From Bifiguratus adelaidae (taxonomy: Eukaryota > Mucoromycota > Endogonomycetes > Endogonales), in NCBI GenBank assembly GCA_002261195.1, contig MVBO01000027.1:86471-150470 (forward strand): a stretch of 64,000 bases of DNA, written 5' to 3'. The notes under the pieces are model-generated. The model was not told the origin of the DNA. It ran no database searches and saw only the letters and a program-made list of their open reading frames with translations. Both the position numbers and the translations under genes were made by a program. This document shows positions 9,126-20,421 of the stretch, in pieces (position 1 is the first letter of the stretch; each line of letters opens with the position of its first letter).

Positions 9126-11096
9126 CTAGCCTAAATACACCGTTTGTACATCTTGCTTTTTGGTGCGACAGATCACGCACTCGGAGACTTTTTCCGCGCA
9201 TGGAGTGCAGAGGACCATATGAAAGCATGGAATGATGGCGGTCGTGATGCTCTGCTGAAAGCAGATTCGGCATTTTAGATCATTGAATGCCGCTGAATCC
9301 TTGGCGTGAGCCAAGTCTTCCGCCAGTGTCTCGTTCTCCAAAAGGAGATTGCGAACCACGGTCTCGAGCTCCACCACATGCTTTTGGGAGCGCTCTCTGA
9401 GCTGACGGTTCTCATGGTTCTCGGTGGTCAGCTGGTCTATGGAATCGTACAAATGAGACTGCTGGGCCAAGATACTGTCGCGGGATCTTTTTAGCAAGCC
9501 CATTTGGCGACTGAGTGCATCCTTGTCACGGAGCACGTTGCGATACTGAAGTTTGACAAGGGTCAATTCAGTCTTGACCGCATCAAAATGTTCCGACAGG
9601 GCAAGGACGTCTTTTGGGACTGAAGGTGTGGTTGCATAGAGTATATCGCGTGCACGACTCTTCAGTGGCCGGAACCGATGTCGACTAGTGGCACAATTCG
9701 GCCTGTAGTCAAAGTTGCTTGGCAAGTGCACAACAGGAACATGCATGCTCCCGTCGTTTTCTTTCTCGACACCTTCTTCCAACAATTCTACCCGAGTACG
9801 AGGTTGCAATTGTTGGAAGCTCAAGAGACGAGTATAACCACGGCGGAAATCTTGTAACTGCTGCCTCGTAGCATCGAACTTTCGGGACGTTTGAGCACTG
9901 AAATCCTTTCTTGGGGGCCCTTTCTTCTCTCTTTGAGGTTGCCCGTCAGATCGCTCCCTCTGAGAGGCCGGAGGATTGTTGGAGTGGATTGACCGCCACT
10001 TCTTTGCCCCGTGATCTGCTGCCGGACTTTGTCCCCGAGCGTAAACGTCATCTTGATGTTGTAATATACGGTGTGTGTCGGTTGGTAACACTGGTATAGC
10101 CGGTTTCGATGCGTGCAGTTGATGCACAGATGCTTCGGTGTTGTCTTCTTTGCTATTAGATGGGTGCTGAGCTTTCAAGGTAGGATCTTGCTTTGCAAGA
10201 GTGTTGGATTGTGTGGATGGATTGGAGGGATTTATCAGGTGTTGGCCATCGCTTCGGTTGGCAACGTCGAGTTTGGACAAGGATAGGATAAGGTTGGAAT
10301 TCAAGTCCACCGATTCGCCAGCGGCATCCGTTTTCAGAAATGCGACATTGGGATCGTCTGGAACTGTTCTGTGAATGCAGGAATTTGGCTTGAAGAAGGG
10401 AGCTCGGTTTCCGAGGACGGCAAATGTACATTTTGGTCGCGCCCCATCAATGTCATAGTTTGGACAACGAAATTGTATCTTTCCGCGCGTATAGCTTGGA
10501 AAGTATTTTGTGACCATCATGTCCTTCAGATGGGACGATTGAGTTGACTTTTTCTCGTCAGGATTGGACGGAAGCATCACAATCTTGGTGTTGAGTCCAC
10601 AAAAACATTTGGAGTTAGGTGGAGTCCGTTTAGGAAGCATGTTGATTATGCCCAGAACAACGCAGAAAGTGAAATTGAAGTAGGGACAGATGGCTAAATC
10701 GGAACTGATATCCACCTCAGTTCGCGGTAAAAGTGGGAGAGCTATATCATTCAAGGCATTAATCGCCTTTATAATCTTGCACCACGGTTTCCAATGGACG
10801 TGGAACGCGCAGGCCACTCGCGGTGTTTGATTGTTCGTTCCATCAACCGAGGATGTTGCGTTGCTGGGATCTTTTTCAAACTGATAGGAATGACAATCGT
10901 ACACAACATCAAAGTCGGCGGAGATACTCCTGTGAGCTGGAAGCTTGCAAAAGCAGTGCGGTGGAAACGAAAGCGTCAGAGCTAACGTTGAGGCTGTAGA
11001 CTCTTCCTTCCCTTTCTTGGCCAAGGCTTGAGCGTCGACCGAGGGTGGAATACAAGGTACACTCACTCGCTTCATCGGTAACGGTTCCTCTAGCAT
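9126..11096 (-). CDS. RING-finger protein with coiled coil and Cys-rich N-terminal modules
   Basis: An intronless frame with 656 residues from the first in-frame ATG at 11096; the frame stays open to 11171 but only from a GTG, so a missed upstream exon is possible. The C-terminus is a C3HC4 RING (CRICFQQ, then CFHMVLCTPC, then CVICRTKK), the usual E3 ubiquitin-ligase module that recruits an E2. A long charged heptad-like stretch precedes it and should be coiled coil. The N-terminal half has two modules of the form CFC-x(n)-C-x(n)-C (starting HCFCKLPAH and KCFCGLN, the second followed by FRCPNYDIDGARPKCTF), which resemble GRF-type zinc fingers. The centre is polar and probably disordered. Substrate unknown. 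Divergent from the SAM carrier gene. Confidence 0.75.
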   Translation of the reverse strand: MLEEPLPMKRVSVPCIPPSVDAQALAKKGKEESTASTLALTLSFPPHCFCKLPAHRSISADFDVVYDCHSYQFEKDPSNATSSVDGTNNQTPRVACAFHVHWKPWCKIIKAINALNDIALPLLPRTEVDISSDLAICPYFNFTFCVVLGIINMLPKRTPPNSKCFCGLNTKIVMLPSNPDEKKSTQSSHLKDMMVTKYFPSYTRGKIQFRCPNYDIDGARPKCTFAVLGNRAPFFKPNSCIHRTVPDDPNVAFLKTDAAGESVDLNSNLILSLSKLDVANRSDGQHLINPSNPSTQSNTLAKQDPTLKAQHPSNSKEDNTEASVHQLHASKPAIPVLPTDTHRILQHQDDVYARGQSPAADHGAKKWRSIHSNNPPASQRERSDGQPQREKKGPPRKDFSAQTSRKFDATRQQLQDFRRGYTRLLSFQQLQPRTRVELLEEGVEKENDGSMHVPVVHLPSNFDYRPNCATSRHRFRPLKSRARDILYATTPSVPKDVLALSEHFDAVKTELTLVKLQYRNVLRDKDALSRQMGLLKRSRDSILAQQSHLYDSIDQLTTENHENRQLRERSQKHVVELETVVRNLLLENETLAEDLAHAKDSAAFNDLKCRICFQQSITTAIIPCFHMVLCTPCAEKVSECVICRTKKQDVQTVYLG

Positions 11097-11339
11097 CCAA
11101 ATGTCGGCGTCGGCGATCCACGCCTTCCCCGTATTCCCCGGCGCCTCCTTAATGAGCTTAACCTGCTCCACTCATGCTTTGAATGCATGGCTGTGGTCCA
11201 AAGTCGTACTCTTGGCTTTCGCAAAGACCTTGTCTTCACCTACACCAGTCTTGTCAAGTCTTGTATCCTGCACCGTGTTCATGTCGACCCATGAGCGTAG
11301 AAGCCACGGTCAAGAAGGACATTTTTTGTCTGGTCACTC

Positions 11340-12494
11340 ATGGCAGAAGCACAAGCACGTCCACCGGGATTCAAGCAGGCGCTGTTGGTAAGTGTATGCT
11401 GAGGCTCATGAAGAGGAAATGTATGCGTGCATGGTCCTGATTCACGGGTTTTCTGGTGTAGGGCGGCGCTTTGGCCGGTACGGCTGTCGATGCAGCGTTG
11501 TTTCCTTTGGATACTATCAAGACACGGTTACAGTCTAGAGCTGGCTTCTTGGCTTCCGGTGGATTCAAGGGAGTGTATTCTGGATTACTGAGCGCAGTGG
11601 TAGGGAGCGCACCGAACGGTAAGTGTTTTCGTTTTGCATGCGAGAAGCTGTTCATTTATCCCGGATCGACATTGTGTATAGCTGCTCTCTTCTTTGTCAC
11701 GTATGAGTTTACAAAGAGGGTATTGAAGGGCTTTACAACCCAAGATCATCTCCAACCTTTCATACACATGGCGGCGGCTTCGGTGGGTGAAGTGGTATGG
11801 ATCTTCCAGTTTCGTGTTAAAAGTAGAGTCTGATCTGATTTCTGGTCTCATAGTCTGCTTGTACAGTCAGAGTGCCCACGGAAGTGATCAAGCAGCGTAT
11901 GCAAACTGGACAATATCCCACCACCTCACAGGCAGTCCGATCGGTCCTTCGATCTGAAGGTTTGCTTGGATTTTATCGAGGGTATCTCACCACGGTCGCG
12001 CGAGAGGTCAGTTGATATAGGGCGATGGTGTATTGTTACATGGAGGCTCATTGACTTCGTGCGGCTAGATTCCTTTTACATGCATTCAATTTCCCATTTA
12101 CGAGTATTGCAAGAAGCTGTATACCCAAATATATAATGAACCTATACATCCCATGCAAGCCGCACTATGTGGTAGCTTGGCAGGAGGCCTTGCGGCAGCT
12201 GCTACCACACCACTCGATGTGGTTAAGACACGCATCATGCTGAGCAGTAAGGTAAGGAAGCCTTTGTGTTATCCTTTATCGTCTATGTCGATGTTGACTC
12301 TTTGTCTATCACAGCACAACACGCATGCTCCTTACGTTGGCACAATAGAATCGTTGCGCCGCATAGCCCGCGAAGAAGGTCCGAGAACTCTCTGGAAAGG
12401 CGTTGGACCGCGAGTGATGTGGATATCGATCGGCGGAAGCATATTCCTAGGTGTTTACGAATGGGGTGTGCGATTGTTCGAACCCACCATATAA
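11340..12494 (+). CDS. PET8: Mitochondrial S-adenosylmethionine carrier (PET8/SAMC type)
   Basis: Six exons (11340..11387, 11462..11618, 11682..11794, 11854..12006, 12069..12251, 12315..12494) join in phase to 277 residues, the normal length of a mitochondrial carrier. Three repeats carry the carrier signature P-x-D/E-x-x-[24 protein letters not shown] and [11 protein letters not shown]. The features that single out the SAM carrier are [19 protein letters not shown] in repeat 1 and [15 protein letters not shown] and [19 protein letters not shown] in repeat 3. It imports SAM into mitochondria, in exchange for S-adenosylhomocysteine, for methylation, lipoate and biotin chemistry. All junctions use GT-AG with gta/gtc starts. 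Orientation and spacing suggest a promoter shared with the RING-finger gene. Confidence 0.93.
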
Positions 12495-13600
12495 CTCAAA
12501 AAGGGCATGCCAACCAAACTATAGACGACATAGAGTTTTTTACACCATTCATGTATTTCTAGACACGTATAAAGTGGTCAAGCAGACACTGCAATCGAGT
12601 CTAAGCTTGTCGGGTTGCACGTAAGTCAAAGCCTTAAGGCTTCTTGATGTGCGTATCGTCTTGAGACTTTGCGTGTTTCTACGAGAATGATGTTAACGTC
12701 ATCATGCAAAACGTCCGTGTGTAAACGCTTACTTCCATCTTTCTCTCATGTTGCTCCTCCTTCTTTTGAGCTTTGGACTCGATGCCTGTCTAATTTCATC
12801 CCAATGTCAATATGAAAGTGGAAAGTCGGGGATATGGCTTACGTTTTGCTTTTCAGCATTGTGCGCAGGGTTGTGCTTTCCAGGATCGCCATGAACGTCT
12901 GGTATGGTCAGGAGATAAAGCAGTAGAGTCAACCGCAGAGTTCATGATGATGAGCCATTCGCGTCCTTAGAATCCAAGCCATATCAAATTTCCATTTTTG
13001 TCGTACAGGCACGGACCATCCGTCTCATGGCCTATGTGGCAACTGTTGTCTGTATAGCATTTGATGGGTTATCGAAATGACATCCTCCAGCACTTCAGCT
13101 CACCTGTCTACTATTGCCCGCAGGTGACACCAGACAGGCTGTGCCGGCGAAGTTATTCCGCTTCGGAGTTGTTTCCCAGAATCTCCCACAGATTGCCAAT
13201 ACATCCCAATGTACATGATCCAAATATCGCCAAAAGCAGCTGATCCATGATAACATGACATCCAAGAGTGGTGTAACGCCGGGTTCTTGACACTATCCTC
13301 TTTGTGAAACGGGACGCCCGGATCCATGGGAACTTTTGTTGTGTTCCTCATTTGTCAGCTATTGTGGTACTCTACCCTGAGCACATTTTCTACTTTAGGG
13401 CAGCTGGCTCTACTTGGTTTCCGCTTTCTTCGCGGGGACTTGCGGAATGGCACATCCTGTGCAACTCCCTGGTATGCGAGCGTGCGCAATGTACCGCAAA
13501 TGCGCTCTTGTGACCACACGGTGGGAACTTTTGACAATTGAAGCGGGCAGCGCCGGCTATCATATGCGTTTGGGAGCGCATGAAAACGTGCGCTCAGTAA
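12495..13600. other. Intergenic stretch, no supported gene
   Basis: About 1.1 kb with only short frames. It must include the SAM-carrier 3' end and the carboxylesterase promoter; I see no repeat or RNA gene in it. Confidence 0.5.
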
Positions 13601-13606
13601 TATAAA
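13601..13606 (+). promoter_or_regulatory. TATA box of the carboxylesterase gene
   Basis: TATAAA 50-55 bp before the ATG, in the position seen for several other genes here. Confidence 0.5.
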
Positions 13607-13655
13607 TTCGGAGGGAGCTGAGCGTCTCGTATCAAAGTCACTGACTCCATTGACC

Positions 13656-15471
13656 ATGGTGAACCTCACGATCACGGCATTGATGGTCTGCCTGAGCGCG
13701 GGCGCGGCATTAGCAGCTCCATTATCATCGTCGGCTCCATCGGTCAAGATAGCAAATGGTACTCTTGTTGGCAAGCATCTTGACGGTTTTAATCAAGATA
13801 TCTTTATTGGAATTCCATATGCTCAACCTCCCACCGGAGAGCTCCGATTCGCACCTCCTCAGCCCCTGAATTCTGCGTGGGGTTCTCGCAAAGCGGTCAA
13901 GTACGGCAACTCTTGCTACGCTTTTGGCCCCTACACAGACAATGATGGGTTCGTGCAGAGCGAGGACTGTCTGACGCTCAACATTGTTCGGCCAAGTGGC
14001 TATGAAAACCAAGCTTTGCCTGTAGGCGTCTGGATATACGGTGGTGGTTTCCAGCAAGGTGTCTCCGCACGCGATTTATACAACTTGTCGTACCCTGTGC
14101 AGCAATCAGTCATGGGGAATACACCGGTGATTGGTGTGTCCATCAATTACCGCCTTGGAGCCTTTGGATTCCTAGCTTCCTCCGAAGTCCTTCATGCCGG
14201 TGACATGAACAATGGACTCAAAGATCAAATCCTGGCTTTGCGATGGATTCAAGAGAACATTGGAGCCTTCGGCGGTGATCCGACTAAAGTTACCATTTGG
14301 GGGGAGTCGGCCGGTGGTGAATCCGTCGCCATGCTACTTACGGCTTACGGCGGGAAACTCAACGGCTTGTTTCGAGGCGCCATCATGGAATCCGGATCAT
14401 CTACTACGCAGCAGTACTTGCCGGTCGGCGCTTGGCAAGGTCAATACCGTAATTTGACCAAGTTTGCAGGTTGTGATAAGGCTGCGGACTCTCTTCAGTG
14501 CCTTCGCACTGCGCCTATCGAGAAGCTTGTCACCTTTTTCAATGTGACGAATGGCCTCGGTCACACTTTGATCAAGTATAATCCTACTGTAGATGGCGAT
14601 GTGATTCCACAATGGCCCAAAGACCTGCTTGCCCAAGGCAAATTCGTGAATGTGCCCATGATTTCCGGTGCCAATCTTGATGAGGGTACGGCTTTCGGAG
14701 CTGGCAAGGTCGACACCACCAAGGAGCTGAGCGCTTGGTTGACCCAGAGTTACCCAACGCTACATAAGTCGACTGTGTCGGAGATTTTGCGTCTTTACCC
14801 CAACGATCCCTCAATAGGCTGTCCCTACGGAACTGGGAATTTGTATAGCAACAAGACATTCGGACTGCAGTACAAGCGCGGTTCTTCCATCGGAGGCGAC
14901 ATTGTCATGGTCGCGCCTCGTCGTCTTACGTGCGAGACTTGGACCAAGGCCGGCGCAGCGGTGTATTCGTATAATTGGAATCAGTCCGATTATACTACGC
15001 CCCCACAAGCCGGAAGCACTCACTTTCAAGAAGTGGTTTATGTGTTTGACAATCCGGCCAAGTCATTCCCTCAGAGTAAAGGTAAGCAAAGCTTAACAGG
15101 CTTAACATGGCCGACACCCTGGCAAGGTCACTAGAGATGACTTCTCCGTCACTCGGTGATGGCTTGTTTCCTAAAACGGGCTACTCATCACATGTACGTT
15201 CCATTCAGCGGCTCCTATCGGTCCCGATCCCACTGGCGAGAAGAAGAAGCTTGCGGACCAGATCTCACGCTACTTCATGTCCTTTATCGCAACCGGAGAT
15301 CCGAACAAAGCAGAGCAGGAGGCGAATTATCCAGCATGGCCAAAGTACGATCTCTCGAACCCTCAAAATTATTATTTCCATCACGGCGATAGCCATCCCG
15401 AAGCGGATACATGGAGGAAGGAAGCCATTCACTACATCAACTATGGTATAGGACATCAACTTGAGAACTGA
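13656..15471 (+). CDS. Secreted type-B carboxylesterase/lipase
   Basis: Two exons (13656..15081 and 15209..15471) give 562 residues. The ATG has a strong context (accATGg) and opens a signal peptide (MVNLTITALMVCLSAGAALA). The family signature is complete: early FIGIPYAQPP, SEDCLTLNI with its disulfide Cys, GGGF, nucleophile GESAGG (Ser218), acid NLDEGT (Glu343) and GSTHFQEVVYVF (His456). After the intron the frame continues APIGPDPTGEKKKLADQIS and the standard FIATGDPN. The enzyme hydrolyses carboxylic esters outside the cell; whether it prefers lipids, sterol esters or other esters is not visible. Reading the first frame past the donor adds a false C-terminus, which the intron removes. Confidence 0.92.
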
Positions 15472-16203
15472 AAGGGTTGACGGGGATACGGTCCGTTAGG
15501 GATCTGTGCAACGGAAGGTTTTTGATCCAAGTTGTTGACTTTATCCATGTGGACGCGTACGTGTTTAGCGGGGGAAAGACCCGTCCATGTATCTAGAGTA
15601 TCTAATTGGTAAGCTAGTATTTCTCAAGATACACCCATCGTGATCGCGACCCCTTGATGCTGCACGTTTATTGCCGGTTTCCGTGCTTTCCCTTTCACAA
15701 ATTTTGGGTATTTTGGCTTTGCTCACGAGTAGCATCTATTGCGTGACTGGATGGTTGCTTGTTGACATGCGTTTGTGCTTCCGTCCCAACGCAGCGCGAC
15801 CCACAAGATGAAAGTGATCCTGGTTTGCACACGAGCTCAGGCGCCACGCTTTGTCAACCATTGACCGTGGCTAAGTGCGACCAGCAGCCTGCAGAAAGTA
15901 ACAAGAATAGAGCCGTGGAACCTGTGGCGTTCCCTAGCATGTTTCGCTTGCAGATGCATGAGATCTCGTCAGAGAACTTTGAGGGTCGTTTGGGTGGTTG
16001 CGAGTAAAACATCAGTGTGTGCAAGTGAAAAACAACATCAGAAAGGTAGAATACCACGTCCTGGTCTCGTATTTAGAAAGTGGTCCTGAAAAGCTCATGT
16101 CAGGTCTTGATCAATGTCGCAGATATCTCGTAGACGCAATTCCAACTCGGGTAGACCGATGTATAACAATCACGAACAGGTTGATACGATGGCGCAGCTG
16201 AGG
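15472..16203. other. Intergenic, no supported feature
   Basis: Region between the esterase and the first tetraspan gene. Short frames only; the end of the region leads into the TATA box of the tetraspan gene. Confidence 0.45.
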
Positions 16204-16209
16204 TATAAA
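16204..16209 (+). promoter_or_regulatory. TATA box of tetraspan gene 1
   Basis: TATAAA 56-61 bp before the ATG. Confidence 0.45.
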
Positions 16210-16264
16210 GTAAGGCCCGATCAAAGCTTGATTCATACGCACGCTTGTTGTTTGCTTTGCGAAG

Positions 16265-17261
16265 ATGAAGGGACCAATCTTCACTCAATTTTGCTGGGCC
16301 GCACCCCTCAAGAGTGGTGTCATTGTCTTGGCTTTTATCAACTTGGTCCTCGGTATTGCCTTTCTGTCAGTCTACGCAGAGTACTTGACCGGTAAGTCGT
16401 GAGTTCCCTGGACCGACGCGTATATAATGTACAATAGTTTACAATTATGCCGGTGAGCAGGGGATGGCAGTCTCCGGCTCGACGGCCATCCTCGCTTTGG
16501 ACGTCATTGTCCATGTTTTCATCCTTATCTCATCTCTGGCGGCTTTAGTGCTAGGCTTCACTGTAAGGGTCGTGTCCATGCTGGTCCCTTGAGCGCTAAC
16601 ATTCTCGCAGGGCAAAGGTAAACTGATCTGGTTCTGGTTCGGGATTTCGTACTACGTTGCTACCGTTGTCGCCTTTATCTTTAATGTTGTCGCTGCTGCC
16701 TTGAGTGCCGGCTTGATCCCCGCTTTTATCGCTGCCCTCATTCTTGATGCCATCTTCTTCGTAAGTTATCCGCTTTGCGACTTTTGAAATATCTTATTCA
16801 ATGGTCTCAATTAGCTATATTTTGCCCTTACCGCTCACTCATACTACCACGTCTTGCTGAACCCTGAGCTCGAGACACAATTGGAAAGCATGCCTGCCGG
16901 ACAACAAGGTGGTTACGACCCCAACCAACCCTACGACCCGGCCTACCCACAACAACAACCACCCTACGGTGAGGATAAGCAAGCTTACCCACAACAGAGT
17001 CTCCAGAACCATGTTCAGCAACCGCAACCATACCAAGACCAACCACAGCAACCGTATCCACAATCGCCACAACCTCAACAGCAACCGGGCTCCTACGGTG
17101 CTCCTGCGGCATATCCTCAACCGCAGCCGCAAACCCCAGATCTCGCTCAATCGCCTATGCCGGTTCCCCAACAGTACCCTCCTGTATCACCTCCTCATCA
17201 ATACGACGCTCCAACTGAGCAACAACCAGTCCAAACGGCGCCGTATCCTCCTCCTCAGTAA
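16265..17261 (+). CDS. LAPTM-like tetraspan membrane protein, copy 1 (Pro/Gln-rich tail)
   Basis: Four exons (16265..16391, 16438..16562, 16611..16760, 16815..17261) give 282 residues. The start (MKGPIFTQFCWAAPLKSGV) leads into helix 1 (IVLAFINLVLGIAFL), exon 2 holds helix 2, and exons 3-4 hold helices 3 and 4, with helix 3 preceded by GKGKLIWFWFG. From about residue 155 to the end the protein is almost only Pro, Gln and Tyr and should be disordered and cytosolic. The N-terminal C-x(4)-P-L-K-x-G-V and four-helix plan recall animal lysosomal LAPTM4/5 proteins; that link is my inference. First of five related genes in a row; all share the same exon phases (1, 0, 0) except copy 5. Function unknown. 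Confidence 0.82.
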
Positions 17262-18454
17262 TTAAGGGCATGTGAAGCTCCATATCATCGATACCGACCG
17301 TGAGTAATCCGTAGTTTGATTTGTCGTTGGAATTATCAATAATCGAATCTTCCACTCATTTCTCTGTTAATCTTGTTCTTTGGCGTAGCGAGCCAGGGCA
17401 TTCGAATTGTCTACTCCTTCTTAGACTATGCGATCAGCGAGGGGTTAAAGTATCGTTCTCCATCTGAGTTGTCGTGCATCTCGGTTTGCCATACTTGAGG
17501 CTGCCCCGCTCGGGCATGCCATTCCGTGCCCCCAATTTAGGCTCGAGGCAAAACCCGCCCTCAACTTCTGCCTAATTTGGCCTGCCACATCCCGAGGCTG
17601 CGTTTAGCGTATTGAGATCTCTCGCCTCGATACGTATTACATTATGGCACCTTGAACTTGGTCTGACAGTGGTGTCCTATCGTCCATGGCCGTCGCCGGC
17701 AGCACACTTCTTAGCATGTTGCTATCATCCTCCGTAGATTTGCGGCGGGCTATTAAAACACTGTATACCAAATGTGCAAGTTCATGTCAAACAAGGCTCT
17801 AGAGTTGCTTATATATATCGCTTTACGTAAATTTGATTGATTGACGTCTATGTCTGTTGAACTTTCTGCTCCTCTCAGGCGTCAAGCCGCTTTTGGTTTC
17901 TATTATTATCCTAGTGACAATTGTGATTATTTATCGACTCTGTTTGTGTGATTCATCTTCGTACAGGAAAACTCGGCAACGGGCTACACCTTCCTGAATT
18001 GTCCTGCATCATGTCACAACACCCAAGCACAGCCCAGCTTTATGGGCGTTTTAGGGATGAGCCACGCTGGCACTCAAGCCCCCTTGGGAGGCCGATCGTT
18101 TTGTGAAATGAAAATTCCAACCATTGAGGGTCATTATCCGGCTTGTGTCACCGTGTGAGTATCCCAGGGGTTTGGATTGGAAGAATGGGAAGCACGACAA
18201 TGTAACGCCTTCAGTCACCATGGCGTGGAATACCTACAGTTAGATTACGCGATGGAAGCGGGCATAAGATGGGTATACCAAGCTGTAATCCGTTGGAGAA
18301 AGATACAGAGAATAGAATGCCAACAGATATCACTAACAAGAAGCACGACGGAGATGCGCAGTGAATGTCTTGGGCAACAGCATCCCATATCAGGGTAAGC
18401 TTTGGTTTAGGGTGCGTCCGGTGATACGAGGACGGATACGAGGCGCGGATTCGC
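17262..18454. other. Intergenic stretch between tetraspan copies 1 and 2
   Basis: About 1.2 kb, the largest gap inside the tandem array. GC-rich short inverted motifs occur around 17500-17600, but I find no coding remnant with membrane-helix character and no transposon ends. Confidence 0.4.
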
Positions 18455-18462
18455 TATATATA
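18455..18462 (+). promoter_or_regulatory. TATA box of tetraspan gene 2
   Basis: TATATATA 56-63 bp before the ATG at 18518. Confidence 0.5.
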
Positions 18463-18517
18463 CGACGCTTTTGCTTTAGTCGATTGGCTTCAATTGCTTT
18501 TGTTCAAAGTCAACCCA

Positions 18518-19375
18518 ATGAACACAATGAAGATCCCTGTTCTCACTTTATGCTGTTTCTGTATCCCCCTCAGGATTGGCGTGATTATCCTCGCAGTCAT
18601 CAATCTGATCATGGGCATTGTCACAGCCGCTGTCTATGGTGAAACCTTTTCCAGTAAGTCTATGCGTTTCGTCAAAGCAATCAATAACATGAAATAGTCT
18701 TTAGCATCGTTCAAAATATTGCAAATTCAGTGCCCACGTCAATCTCCTATAACTATCCCTATGATCCCTTTGCCACGCCCACGACCATCCAATCATCCCC
18801 ATCAGTGCCTAACACTAGTGGCATAACCGCGCTTCTCGCCCTTGAAATCGTTTACTCTGTTTTGGTTGTCCTGGCTTCCTGTGCTGGTCTTTACGGAGTT
18901 TTAAAGGTAAGTATGGAGATTTCGTCAGGAACTGTCATTAAGTCCAAGTCAATTAGGAGAAAGGCAAGTGGGTGTACTGGTTCGCTATGAGCTTTTACGC
19001 CGCTGCAGTGCTCGGTCTCATCTTTGGTATTACAACTGTTGCCTTGATCGTCTCGCTTGAGAACCAACTGTGCAATGGTCTTCCATTCTGTCCCATACCT
19101 GCACCGGTTGGCAACATTGTTTCCATGATATTTGCATTCCTCTTCAATGTAGGTGACGCGCGAAGGCAACCTCGCTTTGACATCCATCCTAGCTGTATTT
19201 TGCTCTCTGCATCCACTCGTATGCTCGCATCTTGATGAATCCTGAGCTAGCAGCCACACAACAGACGCAGTCGACGCCAATGCAGAACATGAACCCAGGT
19301 CAAGGCGCCTATCCCAACCCAATTCCGGTTGAAGCGCAACAACATTATGCCGTCGATGACAAACAACAAGTGTAA
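18518..19375 (+). CDS. LAPTM-like tetraspan membrane protein, copy 2
   Basis: Four exons (18518..18653, 18698..18906, 18957..19148, 19193..19375) give 239 residues. The N-terminus MNTMKIPVLTLCCFCIPLRI shows the family block C-C-x-C-I-P-L-R-x-G-V, then helix 1, a loop rich in Ser/Thr/Pro after exon 1, helix 2 ending ASCAGLYGVLK, exon 3 beginning EKGKWVYWFAM with helix 3, a short Cys-containing loop (NQLCNGLPFCPIP) and helix 4 finishing LYFALCIHSYARILMNPEL. That last block closely matches copy 1 (LYFALTAHSYYHVLLNPEL), so the two are recent relatives. The polar tail is short and lacks the PQ expansion. Intron phases equal those of copy 1. An unrecognised fungal family; lysosomal/vacuolar LAPTM-like role is only a suggestion. 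Confidence 0.85.
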
Positions 19376-19717
19376 ACCTATCCAGTGATACAGCACGTAG
19401 CTTAGACCGAAGGCCATAGCACCTGCATACACGGTCGTCCGCCTTCCCTAAGCAATCGTAATCCATTCTTTTCCAATTTCACTGATATCCACCATAGCCG
19501 CCTATGTTGTAAGAACAAAGAATAACAGTACATAATCGCTCACTTGCACTTGCATACCATTCAAATGACCTTTGAGCTTGCCTCATGGATGATTCTAACC
19601 ATCAGGCATAGCCCTATAAGTGTAATATTTACCTTTAACACGTAAACCTGAACAATGGAACGCGTCGTACATGGCGCAGTAAAAATAGCTTTGCTCTGCC
19701 TTAGTGAATGATCTCTC
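19376..19717. other. Short intergenic region between tetraspan copies 2 and 3
   Basis: No frame with family features; the sequence CCTATAAG near 19610 might be a weak TATA box for copy 3, about 100 bp from its ATG. Confidence 0.35.
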
Positions 19718-20417
19718 ATGAAGATACCCGAGGTCACAACCTGTTTTGGCTTCCTCCAGCTGAAGACAGGTGTCATCGGCATCGCTATTGTCACGGCAGT
19801 TGTCCACGCATTCCAAGCTTGGGAGAGAAGACAACAGACTACAAGTAAGCCGAGATCAAGGGGCGGGGCTTATCCTAATGCGAATCAGTATATAGACGCC
19901 TAGAGGCCGAACATGACCTGGCGGGCTTATGTACGCTCTACAATATGATAGGTTACTATGCCCTGTGGGCACTTCTTAACAACCTGATAGATCTATACGG
20001 CATCTTGACAGTAAGTGTTGCAACCTTGGCTATGGGAATGTCAGCTTCACTTCCCAGTAGAGCAAAGCTCGGCTTGTGAGGTGGTACAAGATGTGGGCTC
20101 TTTCTGCGTTCCTCACCAATCAAGCGGTTCATTTGGCTAGCATTACCGTTCTTCGGAGTCAATGGAAAGTCCTCACCAGCTTGAAGACCGAGCTTGAGGA
20201 TCCGCCGGGAATTGACTATGTCGCGATAATGATGGACTTTCCCCTGAGCGTAAGTCACTGGCTGCCTTGTCATATTCAGTAAATCAATACTCCGTTATAG
20301 ATGTATAGCGCTATTTGTATCCGCTCATACCTTCGCCAATTGACCGGTGAATCCCCAGCGAGACGAACTGAGCGCAAGCCATCAAGTGAAAAAGGAGCGC
20401 GCTCCGCCAAAAGTTAA
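19718..20417 (+). CDS. LAPTM-like tetraspan membrane protein, copy 3 (divergent)
   Basis: Four exons (19718..19844, 19904..20010, 20061..20249, 20301..20417) give 179 residues with the same intron phases as copies 1 and 2. MKIPEVTTCFGFLQLKTGV is the family start with fewer Cys; exon 2 is a short loop plus helix 2 (YALWALLNNLIDLYGILT), exon 3 begins SKARLVRWYKMWALS in place of EKGKWVYWFAM, and exon 4 is MYSAICIRSYLRQL and a basic tail. Helix 3 is less hydrophobic than in its relatives. The stop codon lies only four bases before the start codon of copy 4, and a donor inside exon 4 could splice past this stop into copy 4 in frame. Function unknown. Confidence 0.7.
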
Positions 20418-20421
20418 TAAA

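Noticed and set aside
11097-11171. N-terminal extension of the RING protein from a GTG
   Set aside because: No ATG in this part of the frame; kept as a note because an upstream exon could exist.
15082-15208. Extra middle exon in the carboxylesterase gene
   Set aside because: A short TRDDFSVTR-like frame exists but no acceptor/donor pair keeps phase; a single intron gives the family sequence directly.
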